Shown here piece after piece: positions 1 through 5,951 of a stretch of 5,952 nucleotides of DNA; the first letter of the stretch is position 1; every line of letters begins with the position of its first letter. The position numbers were made by a program, and so were the translations under genes. The notes under the pieces were generated by a model. It was given only the letters and a program-made list of their open reading frames with translations. It was not told the origin of the DNA and did no database searches. Origin of the DNA: Gemmatimonadota bacterium (GTDB lineage Bacteria > Gemmatimonadota > Gemmatimonadetes > Palauibacterales > Palauibacteraceae); contig JARFPW010000326.1 of the NCBI GenBank assembly GCA_029288095.1, forward strand, positions 1 to 5,952. Direction: 5' to 3'.

Positions 1-770
1 GTCCATATCATGTCGAGGTGGATCGCCGAGCGATGCGCGGGCAGCAGCACGACGACGATGTCCGTCACCTCCTTCTCCGCAAACAGGCGCTGGGCAAGCA
101 GATCGATCCCGGCCGCGCTCGTGCGCTCCGACAGTCCGATCAGCAGCAGATCGTGTCGGAGGACGTGTACGTCGCCGCCCTCGACCCGGATGTTCAACCT
201 GCGCTCGGACGCGCCGTCGTAGACGATCCCGCGATTGCGAAGAAGCGGATGGTGCCGAAACAGAGACCGCGCCAACAGTTCTTCCGTCCAGCGCACCTCG
301 TGTCGCATCGACGCGACGACGACTCGTTCTCCCACTACCGCAGCCGAATCACGGGTGAAGAACATGTTCGGCAACGGTGGAAGGGAGTAGCCCGACTCGT
401 TCACGAGGGCGGCCAGCGATCCTCCCTGGTGCTCCTCGCCGCGGATGAACAGCGACACTACCTCGTCGATGCTGGCGCCCTCCGCTCGTTCCCGAATCGC
501 CTCGCCGGCGGCGGTCAGCAAGGCCTCCAGGACTTCGGGCACTGCCAGAGTATCCCGAAGCAGATCCGACACCTCGAGGACGTCCGTGAACCGGGAGAGC
601 ACGGACGTGAATACCTTATGCTCGCGGCGCGCCAGCTCCAGGTCGAGGATGTCGTCGAACAGATAGTCCGCACGGTTCGCTGGCGTGACCGTGGTCAATT
701 CCGGTCCGGGCGCGTGGCAGACTACGGCGCGGAGCCTGCCGACTTCGGAAGTGACCCGGACACCGCTCAC
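1..770 (-). CDS. arcA: Arginine deiminase family protein (3' end beyond window)
   Basis: Arginine deiminase hydrolyses L-arginine to citrulline and ammonia in the cytoplasm, the first step of the arginine deiminase (ADI) pathway, which can yield ATP through carbamoyl phosphate. The visible 256 residues cover the N-terminal part; the family is about 400 residues, so the C-terminal third with the nucleophilic Cys lies off the left edge. Seen: LPNMFFTRD (133-141), R160, VEGGD (196-200), R216 and H251-L-D253. Their spacing matches from memory Asp166, Arg185, Glu224, Arg243, His278 and Asp280 of Pseudomonas ADI, with the Asp-to-Glu interval two residues shorter. The helical insertion at about 65-120 is also present. 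The GTG start (770-768) is fixed by an in-frame stop just upstream and a GGAGG four bases before it. It overlaps the rex stop by 4 bp, implying translational coupling and control by Rex. A related guanidine-modifying enzyme such as an amidinotransferase cannot be excluded without the C terminus. Confidence 0.85.
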   Translation of the reverse strand, partial: MSGVRVTSEVGRLRAVVCHAPGPELTTVTPANRADYLFDDILDLELARREHKVFTSVLSRFTDVLEVSDLLRDTLAVPEVLEALLTAAGEAIRERAEGASIDEVVSLFIRGEEHQGGSLAALVNESGYSLPPLPNMFFTRDSAAVVGERVVVASMRHEVRWTEELLARSLFRHHPLLRNRGIVYDGASERRLNIRVEGGDVHVLRHDLLLIGLSERTSAAGIDLLAQRLFAEKEVTDIVVVLLPAHRSAIHLDMIW

Positions 771-1414
771 GATTCCTCCACTTCATTGCCTGCTGCAGAA
801 ATCAGAAAACTCAGTCCCTCGAGTTCGAGCGCGACATCCATCCAGCGGACCGCCAGGGTGGCATCCGTCTCCAGCTTCGACGCGGCGAAGCTGAGGATTC
901 CCGCCACACCCGATGCCGTCACTCGGTTCGCCACCTCCTGTGCGACAGCCGGGGGAGTGGCCAGAATCACGATTTCGATTCGGTCAGCAGACAGGCGTTG
1001 CTCGAGTTGATCCATCGGCAGCACGGGGACATCGAACACCTTCCGCCCGTACTTCTCGGGGTCGATGTCGAACGCTACGATGATCTCGAATCCGCGAGTC
1101 CGCAGGTCCCTGTATCCCAAGAGCGCGGATCCGATCTTCCCGGCACCGACCAGCGCCACACGACGCGGCCGCACGAGCCCGAGGATCGACTCGATGCTCG
1201 CCCGGAGATCCTCGACGACGTATCCCTGACCGCGCTTGCCGAAAGAACCGAAGTTGCTGAGGTCTTTGCGAACCTGCGCAGCCGTTGTGCCGATTCCCCC
1301 TGCCAGGTCGACGCTCGATACGACCTCGGTCCCCGCATCGGACATGTCACGCAGAAGATTCAGGTACAGGGAGAGCCGGCGGACCGTCGATTCGGATATC
1401 TTACGCAGGTTCAT
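767..1414 (-). CDS. rex: Redox-sensing transcriptional repressor Rex
   Basis: Rex is a homodimeric cytoplasmic repressor that senses the NADH/NAD+ ratio; NADH binding releases it from DNA and derepresses fermentative and respiratory genes. The 215-residue product has the usual family length. Residues 1-80 form the winged-helix DNA-binding domain, with the highly conserved block AAQVRKDLSNFGSFGKRGQG (45-64) holding the recognition helix. Residues 85-195 form the Rossmann domain, with GAGKIG (90-95), AFDIDP (114-119) and LATPP (151-155). ALELEGLSFLI (195-205) belongs to the C-terminal helix that swaps between subunits. The ATG at 1414 gives a normal Rex N terminus; an in-frame extension to 1660 would run through the operator and ksgA and is not real. 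The Shine-Dalgarno is weak (AGCGGG). A perfect Rex operator lies 27 bp upstream, predicting autorepression. The stop overlaps the arginine deiminase start by 4 bp. Confidence 0.97.
   Translation of the reverse strand: MNLRKISESTVRRLSLYLNLLRDMSDAGTEVVSSVDLAGGIGTTAAQVRKDLSNFGSFGKRGQGYVVEDLRASIESILGLVRPRRVALVGAGKIGSALLGYRDLRTRGFEIIVAFDIDPEKYGRKVFDVPVLPMDQLEQRLSADRIEIVILATPPAVAQEVANRVTASGVAGILSFAASKLETDATLAVRWMDVALELEGLSFLISAAGNEVEES
775..779 (-). promoter_or_regulatory. Shine-Dalgarno site of the arginine deiminase gene
   Basis: GGAGG on the minus strand lies four bases before the GTG start, inside the last codons of rex. It is the best ribosome binding site in the window. It supports the GTG start and shows that the gene can be initiated independently of, or coupled to, termination of rex translation. 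Confidence 0.7.
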
Positions 1415-1440
1415 CGTGCCCGCTGAGCAACGTTCGTGGC

Positions 1441-1458
1441 TTGTGAAAGAGTTCACAA
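1441..1458. promoter_or_regulatory. Rex operator (perfect 7-4-7 palindrome)
   Basis: TTGTGAA-AGAG-TTCACAA is a perfect 7-bp inverted repeat with a 4-bp spacer. It matches the established Rex-binding consensus TTGTGAA-N4-TTCACAA at every constrained position. It lies 27 bp upstream of the rex ATG and begins one base past the candidate -10 box, so bound Rex would cover the transcription start region. I saw no second copy in the window. The match is seen directly; autoregulation follows from what is known of Rex. Confidence 0.93.
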
Positions 1459-1459
1459 G

Positions 1460-1488
1460 AACATAATCGCCAACAGCTTCCCGCTCAA
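1460..1488 (-). promoter_or_regulatory. Candidate sigma70-type promoter for rex and arginine deiminase
   Basis: On the minus strand, TTGAGC (1488-1483) and TATGTT (1465-1460) are separated by 17 bp. Each matches four of six bases of the TTGACA and TATAAT consensus. The predicted start falls at about 1453, inside the Rex operator, the expected layout for a repressed promoter. This is the only sizeable intergenic gap in the window. The boxes are imperfect and the host's promoter consensus is unknown. Confidence 0.5.
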
Positions 1489-1496
1489 CCGCGTTA

Positions 1497-2300
1497 TCAG
1501 CCCGTTTTCGTGGCCTGCAGCCGTAGGGCGAGTTCGGCGAAAGCCGCCGGAGCGATCTCCTCCGGGCGAACGGTGGGATCAATCCCGGATGCCGATAGCA
1601 CCGCAGCCAGCTGCTCGGGCCCGAGGGCAAACTCGGGGGCCGTCCGGAGAATCGTCCCAAGCTGCTTGCGCCGGCGGGAGAACGCGGCTCGCGCCAGCGT
1701 CCGTACGGCCTCGATTTCGGCGCGGCTCTTTCCGGGAATCGGCTTCATGACAACGGCAGCTGAGTCGACGCCCGGTATTGGCCGAAACGCCTTCCGCCCG
1801 ACGCGGAACGCGAACCGGACGTCAGCCCGGGTCTGAACTCCGACGGTGAGGGCACCGTATTCCTTGCCACCGGGTTCCGCCGTAATGCGCCGAGCGACTT
1901 CCTCCTGGACGAGGACGACGATGGCCTGTGGCGCCGGGTCGGCTTCCAGTAGACGGAAGATCAGCGGCGAGGTTATCGCGTAGGGTACGTTGGAGATGAT
2001 CCGCACGGGGGGGTGTTCGGAATACGTCGCCATGTCCACCTCCAGGGCATCGCCGTGCACGACGACGACTCCCGGGACAGCTCCCCACCGCTCGGCGAGC
2101 GCGGGCGCCAACCGGTCGTCCTTCTCGATGAGTACAAGCCGGCGCACCCTTCCGACCAAAAGTTCCGAGAGTTCGCCATGCCCCGGACCGACCTCGATCA
2201 CCGCATCCTCGGGTCCTGCTCCGAGCAATTCAATCAGTTTGCGGCGGATATTCTTGTCGACCAGGAAGTTCTGACTGAGAGATCGTTTAGCTCTTACCAT
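1497..2300 (-). CDS. rsmA: 16S rRNA (adenine1518-N6/adenine1519-N6)-dimethyltransferase
   Basis: KsgA/RsmA uses S-adenosylmethionine to dimethylate two adjacent adenines in the 3' hairpin of 16S rRNA, a late step of small-subunit assembly. The 267-residue protein has family length. Seen: SQNFL (9-13), the SAM-binding motif EVGPGHG (36-42), the acidic residue E59 that would hold the ribose, GDAL (83-86), the catalytic motif NVPY (104-107, usually NLPY or NIPY), FRPIPGVDSA (172-181) and the basic FSRRRKQL (207-214) of the C-terminal domain. The ATG is the first possible start, since an in-frame TAG immediately precedes it. It follows the phosphatase gene by 8 bp with no recognisable Shine-Dalgarno, so translation probably depends on ribosomes arriving from upstream. 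It ends 82 bp before rex with no clear terminator hairpin, so some readthrough into rex is possible. Confidence 0.97.
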   Translation of the reverse strand: MVRAKRSLSQNFLVDKNIRRKLIELLGAGPEDAVIEVGPGHGELSELLVGRVRRLVLIEKDDRLAPALAERWGAVPGVVVVHGDALEVDMATYSEHPPVRIISNVPYAITSPLIFRLLEADPAPQAIVVLVQEEVARRITAEPGGKEYGALTVGVQTRADVRFAFRVGRKAFRPIPGVDSAAVVMKPIPGKSRAEIEAVRTLARAAFSRRRKQLGTILRTAPEFALGPEQLAAVLSASGIDPTVRPEEIAPAAFAELALRLQATKTG

Positions 2301-2308
2301 CTAAGTAG

Positions 2309-3808
2309 TTACTTTACGACAAGAGCGGTGCGATCGTCTGCCAGGGGCGTCTGGCCTGGCGACGCGATCGTGAATAGCTCCTCCAGGAGTGTACCGGCCT
2401 CGCTGGTCAGGTGCTCCCGCACCGTTTCGATGATGATATCATCGGACCACAGCTGGTCTTCCCGAATAGTCTCACTCAGCCCGTCGGTAAACAGCAGGAG
2501 GATGTCTTCGCCCCGGAACCAGGACAATTCACGTTCTTCATATGCGTCGAACTCGGCGATACCGAGCGGTGGATTCAGGGCGTCGAGGCGGTCGGCAACC
2601 TCGGAGCCGATACGGAAGGCATGCGGATGTCCGGCATTCGCGTACCGCAGAAGATTGCGACTCGGATCGAGCACGACGTAGCACAACGTCATGTACATTT
2701 CCGTGCTCTCGAGCTTCCGTACCAATTCCCGGTGAATTCCGCGCAGTACGTCGCCCGGGCGATCACCGTCCTGCACCACCAGGGATGCCGCACTCATGGT
2801 CAGCGCCATGATGAGACCGGCCGAGTAGCCATGAGAGCTGACGTCCCCGAGCATCACACCCAGCCGCCCCTCCCCCAGACGGAAGAGATGGTAGAAATCC
2901 CCGCCCACTGATTCCGCCGGTTCGCAACGCGCGGCGATGTCCGCGCGGTCTGCAAAATCGGATAGCTGCGGAAGAAGCTTGAGTTGCAGGTGGTGGGCGA
3001 GTTCCAGTTCAACCAGCATGCGCTCGCGCTCCACGCTCTCACCGATCAACCGACGGTTCTCGAAGGCCGCTCCGATCTGGCTGGCAATGGCCGTCGCCAA
3101 CCGCAGGTCGGAGTGCCGAAACATCCGGCCGGGACTTCGCCATACCCGAAGCACACCCATCGAACCGTCGAGACCAGTTCCGGGCGACCGCCTTACCGGC
3201 GCCAGGATCTCGGCCTGGTCTTCCGCAGCGGCCGACTTCGGCAGGTTGGACCGGTAGACCAGCGCGAGCGGGCTTCCGCTCAACTTGAGGTCGATCGTGG
3301 CCGGCCCGATCGGTCGACTGGAGGCCGCAAACCGCGCGAGCTGAGACTCGTCATCGTCTACGGTCCACAACTCCGCACCAGAGGCGTGCATCACTTCGAC
3401 GAGCTGCGCCAGGAGTTTCGTCACGCCACGCTCGAGCACGATTCCCGAACCCAGCGTGTCTCCCACACTGGTCAACAGGTCGACCTCTCCGTAGCGACCC
3501 GCGAGTTCCCGGCTGTAGAACAGCAGTTCGCGCTCCATCCGAAGCGTTTCGGGCGCTTGAGACGCCAGCAGCTTCTGAAGCCTGGCTGCCTTCGGTTGCG
3601 CCGATTCGGCGAACGCGACCCGCATCGTCAGGCCTTCGGCGACGGGCCAGACTTCCTCGGGAGTATCGGCCCCGACGGTTCCGAGGCCATCATGGAGGAT
3701 CGTCTCCGAAGAGCCGTCCAGCAGCACGAGGCGGTAGCGAAGCCCGGCGAGTGAGAAGTCGTCCAGAACGCGGCGCAGGCGCTCGTCGGGGACGGTCCGC
3801 TCAGCCAC
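2309..3808 (-). CDS. GAF-SpoIIE (PP2C-type) serine phosphatase, RsbU-like
   Basis: This is a PPM/PP2C protein serine phosphatase of the SpoIIE/RsbU group, expected to dephosphorylate the STAS antagonist encoded two genes upstream so that it can recapture the anti-sigma kinase. The 499-residue protein appears soluble. Residues 1-75 form a segment I do not recognise. Residues 75-110 look helical, 110-255 read as a GAF-like sensor, and 256-285 form a linker helix ending in LQLKLLP. The catalytic domain spans about 286-499, with metal-binding motifs intact: VGGDFY (301-306, D304), GDVSSHG (321-327, D322), LFTDGLSE (439-446, D442) and DDRTALVV (491-498). GHPHAF (393-398) is also typical. The start is GTG, overlapping the kinase stop by 8 bp, with only a weak CAGG upstream, so coupled translation is likely. 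The signal read by the GAF domain cannot be told from sequence. Confidence 0.93.
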   Translation of the reverse strand: MAERTVPDERLRRVLDDFSLAGLRYRLVLLDGSSETILHDGLGTVGADTPEEVWPVAEGLTMRVAFAESAQPKAARLQKLLASQAPETLRMERELLFYSRELAGRYGEVDLLTSVGDTLGSGIVLERGVTKLLAQLVEVMHASGAELWTVDDDESQLARFAASSRPIGPATIDLKLSGSPLALVYRSNLPKSAAAEDQAEILAPVRRSPGTGLDGSMGVLRVWRSPGRMFRHSDLRLATAIASQIGAAFENRRLIGESVERERMLVELELAHHLQLKLLPQLSDFADRADIAARCEPAESVGGDFYHLFRLGEGRLGVMLGDVSSHGYSAGLIMALTMSAASLVVQDGDRPGDVLRGIHRELVRKLESTEMYMTLCYVVLDPSRNLLRYANAGHPHAFRIGSEVADRLDALNPPLGIAEFDAYEERELSWFRGEDILLLFTDGLSETIREDQLWSDDIIIETVREHLTSEAGTLLEELFTIASPGQTPLADDRTALVVK

Positions 3809-4595
3809 CGGACGACCTGACGGTCAGGGTGACCGCGTTTCCCCGCTCGCTGAAGTCAACTTCGTCCGCCAGGGTGCGCAGCAGGAACAGCCCGCGCCCG
3901 TGACTGCGGTCCCTGTTCTCGGGCAGGGTCGGGTCCAGCACGGCGGATGGATCGAAGCCTGAGCCCTCATCGGTTACGGTGACGACCGCTGCGCCGGGCT
4001 TCAGATCGGCATCGATCCGGACGAGCCGACCGGCATCTTCATCGTTCCCGTACAGGATCGCGTTGGCCAGCACCTCCCCGAGTGCCACCCGAAGATTGAG
4101 CGTGGCGCGAGACCCGGCGAAGGCCAACCGCTCGCATGCTTCGACGACTTCGGCGACCGCGTGACGCACATAGCCGACGCTCGATGGGAACTCGAGGTGA
4201 AGCGTGCCGGAGAGTCCGGCCGGGCGGTGCGGCCGATCTCCTCCGCGGCCGGCCACGTGCCTCTGCCAGCGCAATCGCAGTTCCGCCCCGTTGATCGGAT
4301 GAAACAGATAGTCGGAACATCCGGCAGCGATCGCGGGCAGCAGGTCGTCGACCGAACCGCTGTCCACGATCGCGATCAGCTCGGTTTCGAGGCCGTACGT
4401 TGCGCGGGCTTCCCGCGCGGTCCGGGGCGACGAAGTAAGATCGATGAACACGAGATCGGGCCGTTCACCGTTCGATTCTCCGGACGGGCTGACCACGGAG
4501 GCCTCGGGATCCAGTTCCCGCACTCGAGCCGTCAGATCCGCGACCACCTCCGGGCGGCCCGACCAGATCAGGACTCGACGGCGGGGCTCAACCAT
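3801..4595 (-). CDS. RsbW-like anti-sigma kinase with receiver-like N-terminal domain
   Basis: The C-terminal half (about 132-264) is a GHKL ATPase of the RsbW/SpoIIAB type, which binds a sigma factor (or other target) and phosphorylates its STAS antagonist. Seen: the N box EVLANAILYGN (174-184) with E174 and N178, DEGSGFDP (209-216) and HGRGLFLLRTLADEVDF (232-248). The N-terminal half (about 6-112) follows the receiver pattern. PDLVFIDL places D52 as phosphoacceptor, and GCSDYLFHPI (92-101) matches the GADDYLxKP region. The acidic pair after the first strand is replaced by WSG (11-13), and the conserved Lys is H99, so normal phosphorylation is doubtful. Residues 113-130 form a basic, proline- and glycine-rich linker. 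The ATG has a good GAGGGA site overlapping the STAS stop codon, and the gene overlaps the phosphatase by 8 bp. Function as a kinase is inferred from the motifs and the neighbours. Confidence 0.88.
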   Translation of the reverse strand: MVEPRRRVLIWSGRPEVVADLTARVRELDPEASVVSPSGESNGERPDLVFIDLTSSPRTAREARATYGLETELIAIVDSGSVDDLLPAIAAGCSDYLFHPINGAELRLRWQRHVAGRGGDRPHRPAGLSGTLHLEFPSSVGYVRHAVAEVVEACERLAFAGSRATLNLRVALGEVLANAILYGNDEDAGRLVRIDADLKPGAAVVTVTDEGSGFDPSAVLDPTLPENRDRSHGRGLFLLRTLADEVDFSERGNAVTLTVRSSGG

Positions 4596-4599
4596 GTGG

Positions 4600-4605
4600 T
4601 CCCTC
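4600..4605 (-). promoter_or_regulatory. Shine-Dalgarno site of the RsbW-like kinase gene
   Basis: GAGGGA on the minus strand overlaps the TGA stop of the STAS gene and precedes the kinase ATG by four bases. It supports that start and suggests reinitiation by ribosomes finishing the antagonist, which would keep the two partners in proportion. Confidence 0.6.
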
Positions 4606-4936
4606 AGAAATCGGCCAGAGCGAGTTCCCGGCTGTCCGAGATCTGGAATAGCGTGTTCAGCTTCGTCAGTTCGAACAGGGTCCGGAGATCATCATTGAGA
4701 CCGGCCAGCCGCAACTCCCCGCCCTCCTCACGAATCCTCTTGGAAAGGCTGACAAGCGCCCCCAGCCCGGAGGAATCGATATAGCTCGACTCGGCGAAGT
4801 CGATGAGGAATTTCCGTCCGCCGTCATCGAGCTGATCGATCACGACCTCCTTGAATGCTTCGCGATTCCCGACGATCAACTCGCCGTCCACTGCGACCAG
4901 GACGATTCCATCCGTATCCGATACTTGAAAGCTCAT
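4604..4936 (-). CDS. STAS-domain anti-sigma factor antagonist (RsbV/SpoIIAA-like)
   Basis: This 110-residue single STAS domain has the length of RsbV/SpoIIAA. In partner switching the unphosphorylated form binds the RsbW-type kinase and frees its sigma factor; phosphorylation by the kinase blocks this and the SpoIIE-type phosphatase reverses it. Seen: the first strands VLVAVDGELIVGN (12-24), the LIDFAESSYIDSSGLG block (44-59) with S55 as the likely phosphorylated serine after D54, and the later strand GELRLAGLNDDLRTLFELT (73-91). The ATG is preceded at five bases by GGAG. The gene follows pta by 14 bp and leads directly into the kinase, so the cognate set is encoded in the order antagonist, kinase, phosphatase. 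No sigma factor gene is visible, so the final target is unknown. Confidence 0.93.
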   Translation of the reverse strand: MSFQVSDTDGIVLVAVDGELIVGNREAFKEVVIDQLDDGGRKFLIDFAESSYIDSSGLGALVSLSKRIREEGGELRLAGLNDDLRTLFELTKLNTLFQISDSRELALADF

Positions 4937-4950
4937 GCGTTCTCCGCTGG

Positions 4951-5898
4951 TTACGCGACAGTCGACCCTGTTGCCTGAAGGGCCGTAACTCGTGCGACGT
5001 TGACAATGTCCTCGATGGAAGCCCCGCGCGAAAGATCATTCAGAGGGAGCGACAGTCCCTGCAGGATGGGCCCGATCGCCGGCGCGGCGGCGAGCCGGCT
5101 TACGAGCTTATAGGAGATATTGCCGGACGCGAGATCAGGGAAGACGAGTACGTTCGCGTCTCCAGCCAGTGCCGAGCCCGGCGACTTGCGATCCGCCACC
5201 CCGGGAACCAGAGCCACGTCGGCCTGGACTTCGCCATCTGCAAGCACTTCCGGGCACCGCTCACGGAACAGGCGCACGGCATCCCGGATGAGGGCGAGGT
5301 CTTCTCCGTCAGCCGAGCCGTGCGTCGCATACGACAGGAACGCTACCCGGGGCTCATCGCCCACGATGAGGCGGCGAGCGTTGCACGCGGCCTCCGCGAT
5401 CTCAGCCAGTTGCTGGGCGTCGGGCCGAGGCACCACGGCGGCATCCGTGAACGTGAGGACGCGCTCCGGACTGCCGTCCCGAGGCGGTACGATGATATAG
5501 AACGCCCCGGATACAGTTCTGATACCCGGGGCACACCCGAGAATCTTCAGTCCGGCGCGCAGGACATCTGCGGTCGTCGCGACCGCTCCCGCGACTACTC
5601 CATCAAGGGCGCCGCACGCCAACGCCGCCACGGCGAGTCGAAGAGTGTCTCCCGAGCCGGGCGGGCCCAGATCCGGACAAAACTGAGCGACTCTCTGCCG
5701 CAGGTCGGCGTCGGACAGGTCGAGTTGCCGCCAGGCGGAAATCGCGGGACCGCCGTCCGTAACGGCGACCGGGATCGGGCCCCTTGGTTCCTGTGCGAGG
5801 ATGGCCATGGCCGCCCGTGTTCTCTCCTCGTCCGCCTCCGGAAAGCCAATCGAACGAGGAATGGCAGCCCGCTGCGCCAGGCGTCCGAGGTAGCTCAC
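4951..5898 (-). CDS. pta: Phosphate acetyltransferase (short form)
   Basis: Pta interconverts acetyl-CoA plus phosphate with acetyl phosphate plus CoA, and with acetate kinase links acetyl-CoA to ATP synthesis or acetate uptake. The 315 residues form the single catalytic domain only, slightly short of the usual 325-335, with no N-terminal DRTGG extension. Seen: DGVVAGAVATTADVLRAG (99-116) with R114, FTDAAVVPRPDAQQLAEIA (150-168), AFLSYATHGSA (186-196), NVLVFPDLASGNISYKL (249-265) and PLNDLSRGASIEDIVN (285-300). S290, R291 and D297 correspond, by remembered numbering, to Ser309, Arg310 and Asp316 of Methanosarcina Pta. The GTG start gives a normal N terminus (SYLGRLAQRA) and overlaps the upstream stop by 4 bp. 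No acetate kinase gene is in view. A phosphate butyryltransferase is a less likely alternative. Confidence 0.9.
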   Translation of the reverse strand: MSYLGRLAQRAAIPRSIGFPEADEERTRAAMAILAQEPRGPIPVAVTDGGPAISAWRQLDLSDADLRQRVAQFCPDLGPPGSGDTLRLAVAALACGALDGVVAGAVATTADVLRAGLKILGCAPGIRTVSGAFYIIVPPRDGSPERVLTFTDAAVVPRPDAQQLAEIAEAACNARRLIVGDEPRVAFLSYATHGSADGEDLALIRDAVRLFRERCPEVLADGEVQADVALVPGVADRKSPGSALAGDANVLVFPDLASGNISYKLVSRLAAAPAIGPILQGLSLPLNDLSRGASIEDIVNVARVTALQATGSTVA

Positions 5899-5951
5899 CC
5901 GCTGCCGGCCGGGCCGTATCTTCCCTCGAGACTCTTCAGCACCGCCGGCGG
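5895..5951 (-). CDS. C-terminal end of an unidentified upstream gene
   Basis: One frame entering from the right edge reads 18 codons (PPAVLKSLEGRYGPAGSG) and ends in a TGA that overlaps the pta GTG as GTGA, the same junction seen between rex and arginine deiminase. In dense operons this is typical of a real upstream gene end. The fragment is too short to identify and shows no motif. The frame in phase with pta is also open to the window edge, so an extended Pta N terminus remains a weaker alternative. Confidence 0.45.
   Translation of the reverse strand, partial: PPAVLKSLEGRYGPAGSG

Noticed and set aside
18..1010. A 330-codon plus-strand open frame
   Set aside because: It is antisense to two well-supported genes (ADI and rex), spans their junction, and has an Arg/Gln/Asp-rich composition without motifs. 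Long antisense frames are expected in GC-rich coding DNA.
1415..1499. Terminator between ksgA and rex
   Set aside because: I looked for a GC-rich hairpin followed by a T run on the minus strand and found none. The only strong dyad here is the Rex operator, which lacks a T tract.
1415..1660. N-terminal extension of Rex to an ATG at 1660
   Set aside because: It would overlap the 3' end of ksgA and run through the operator and promoter region. The ATG at 1414 gives the standard Rex length and N terminus.
2432..2443. 12-bp perfect palindrome GATGATATCATC
   Set aside because: It falls within the conserved coding part of the phosphatase, encodes an ordinary Asp/Ile run, matches no operator I recognise, and is short enough to be chance.
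2013..2681. A 222-codon plus-strand open frame crossing the ksgA/phosphatase junction
   Set aside because: It is antisense to both genes, has no ribosome binding site of note and a Ser/Arg-rich shadow composition.
2984..3754. A 256-codon plus-strand open frame
   Set aside because: It lies wholly antisense to the GAF-SpoIIE phosphatase, which has intact motifs on the other strand. Its translation is low-complexity and resembles no family.
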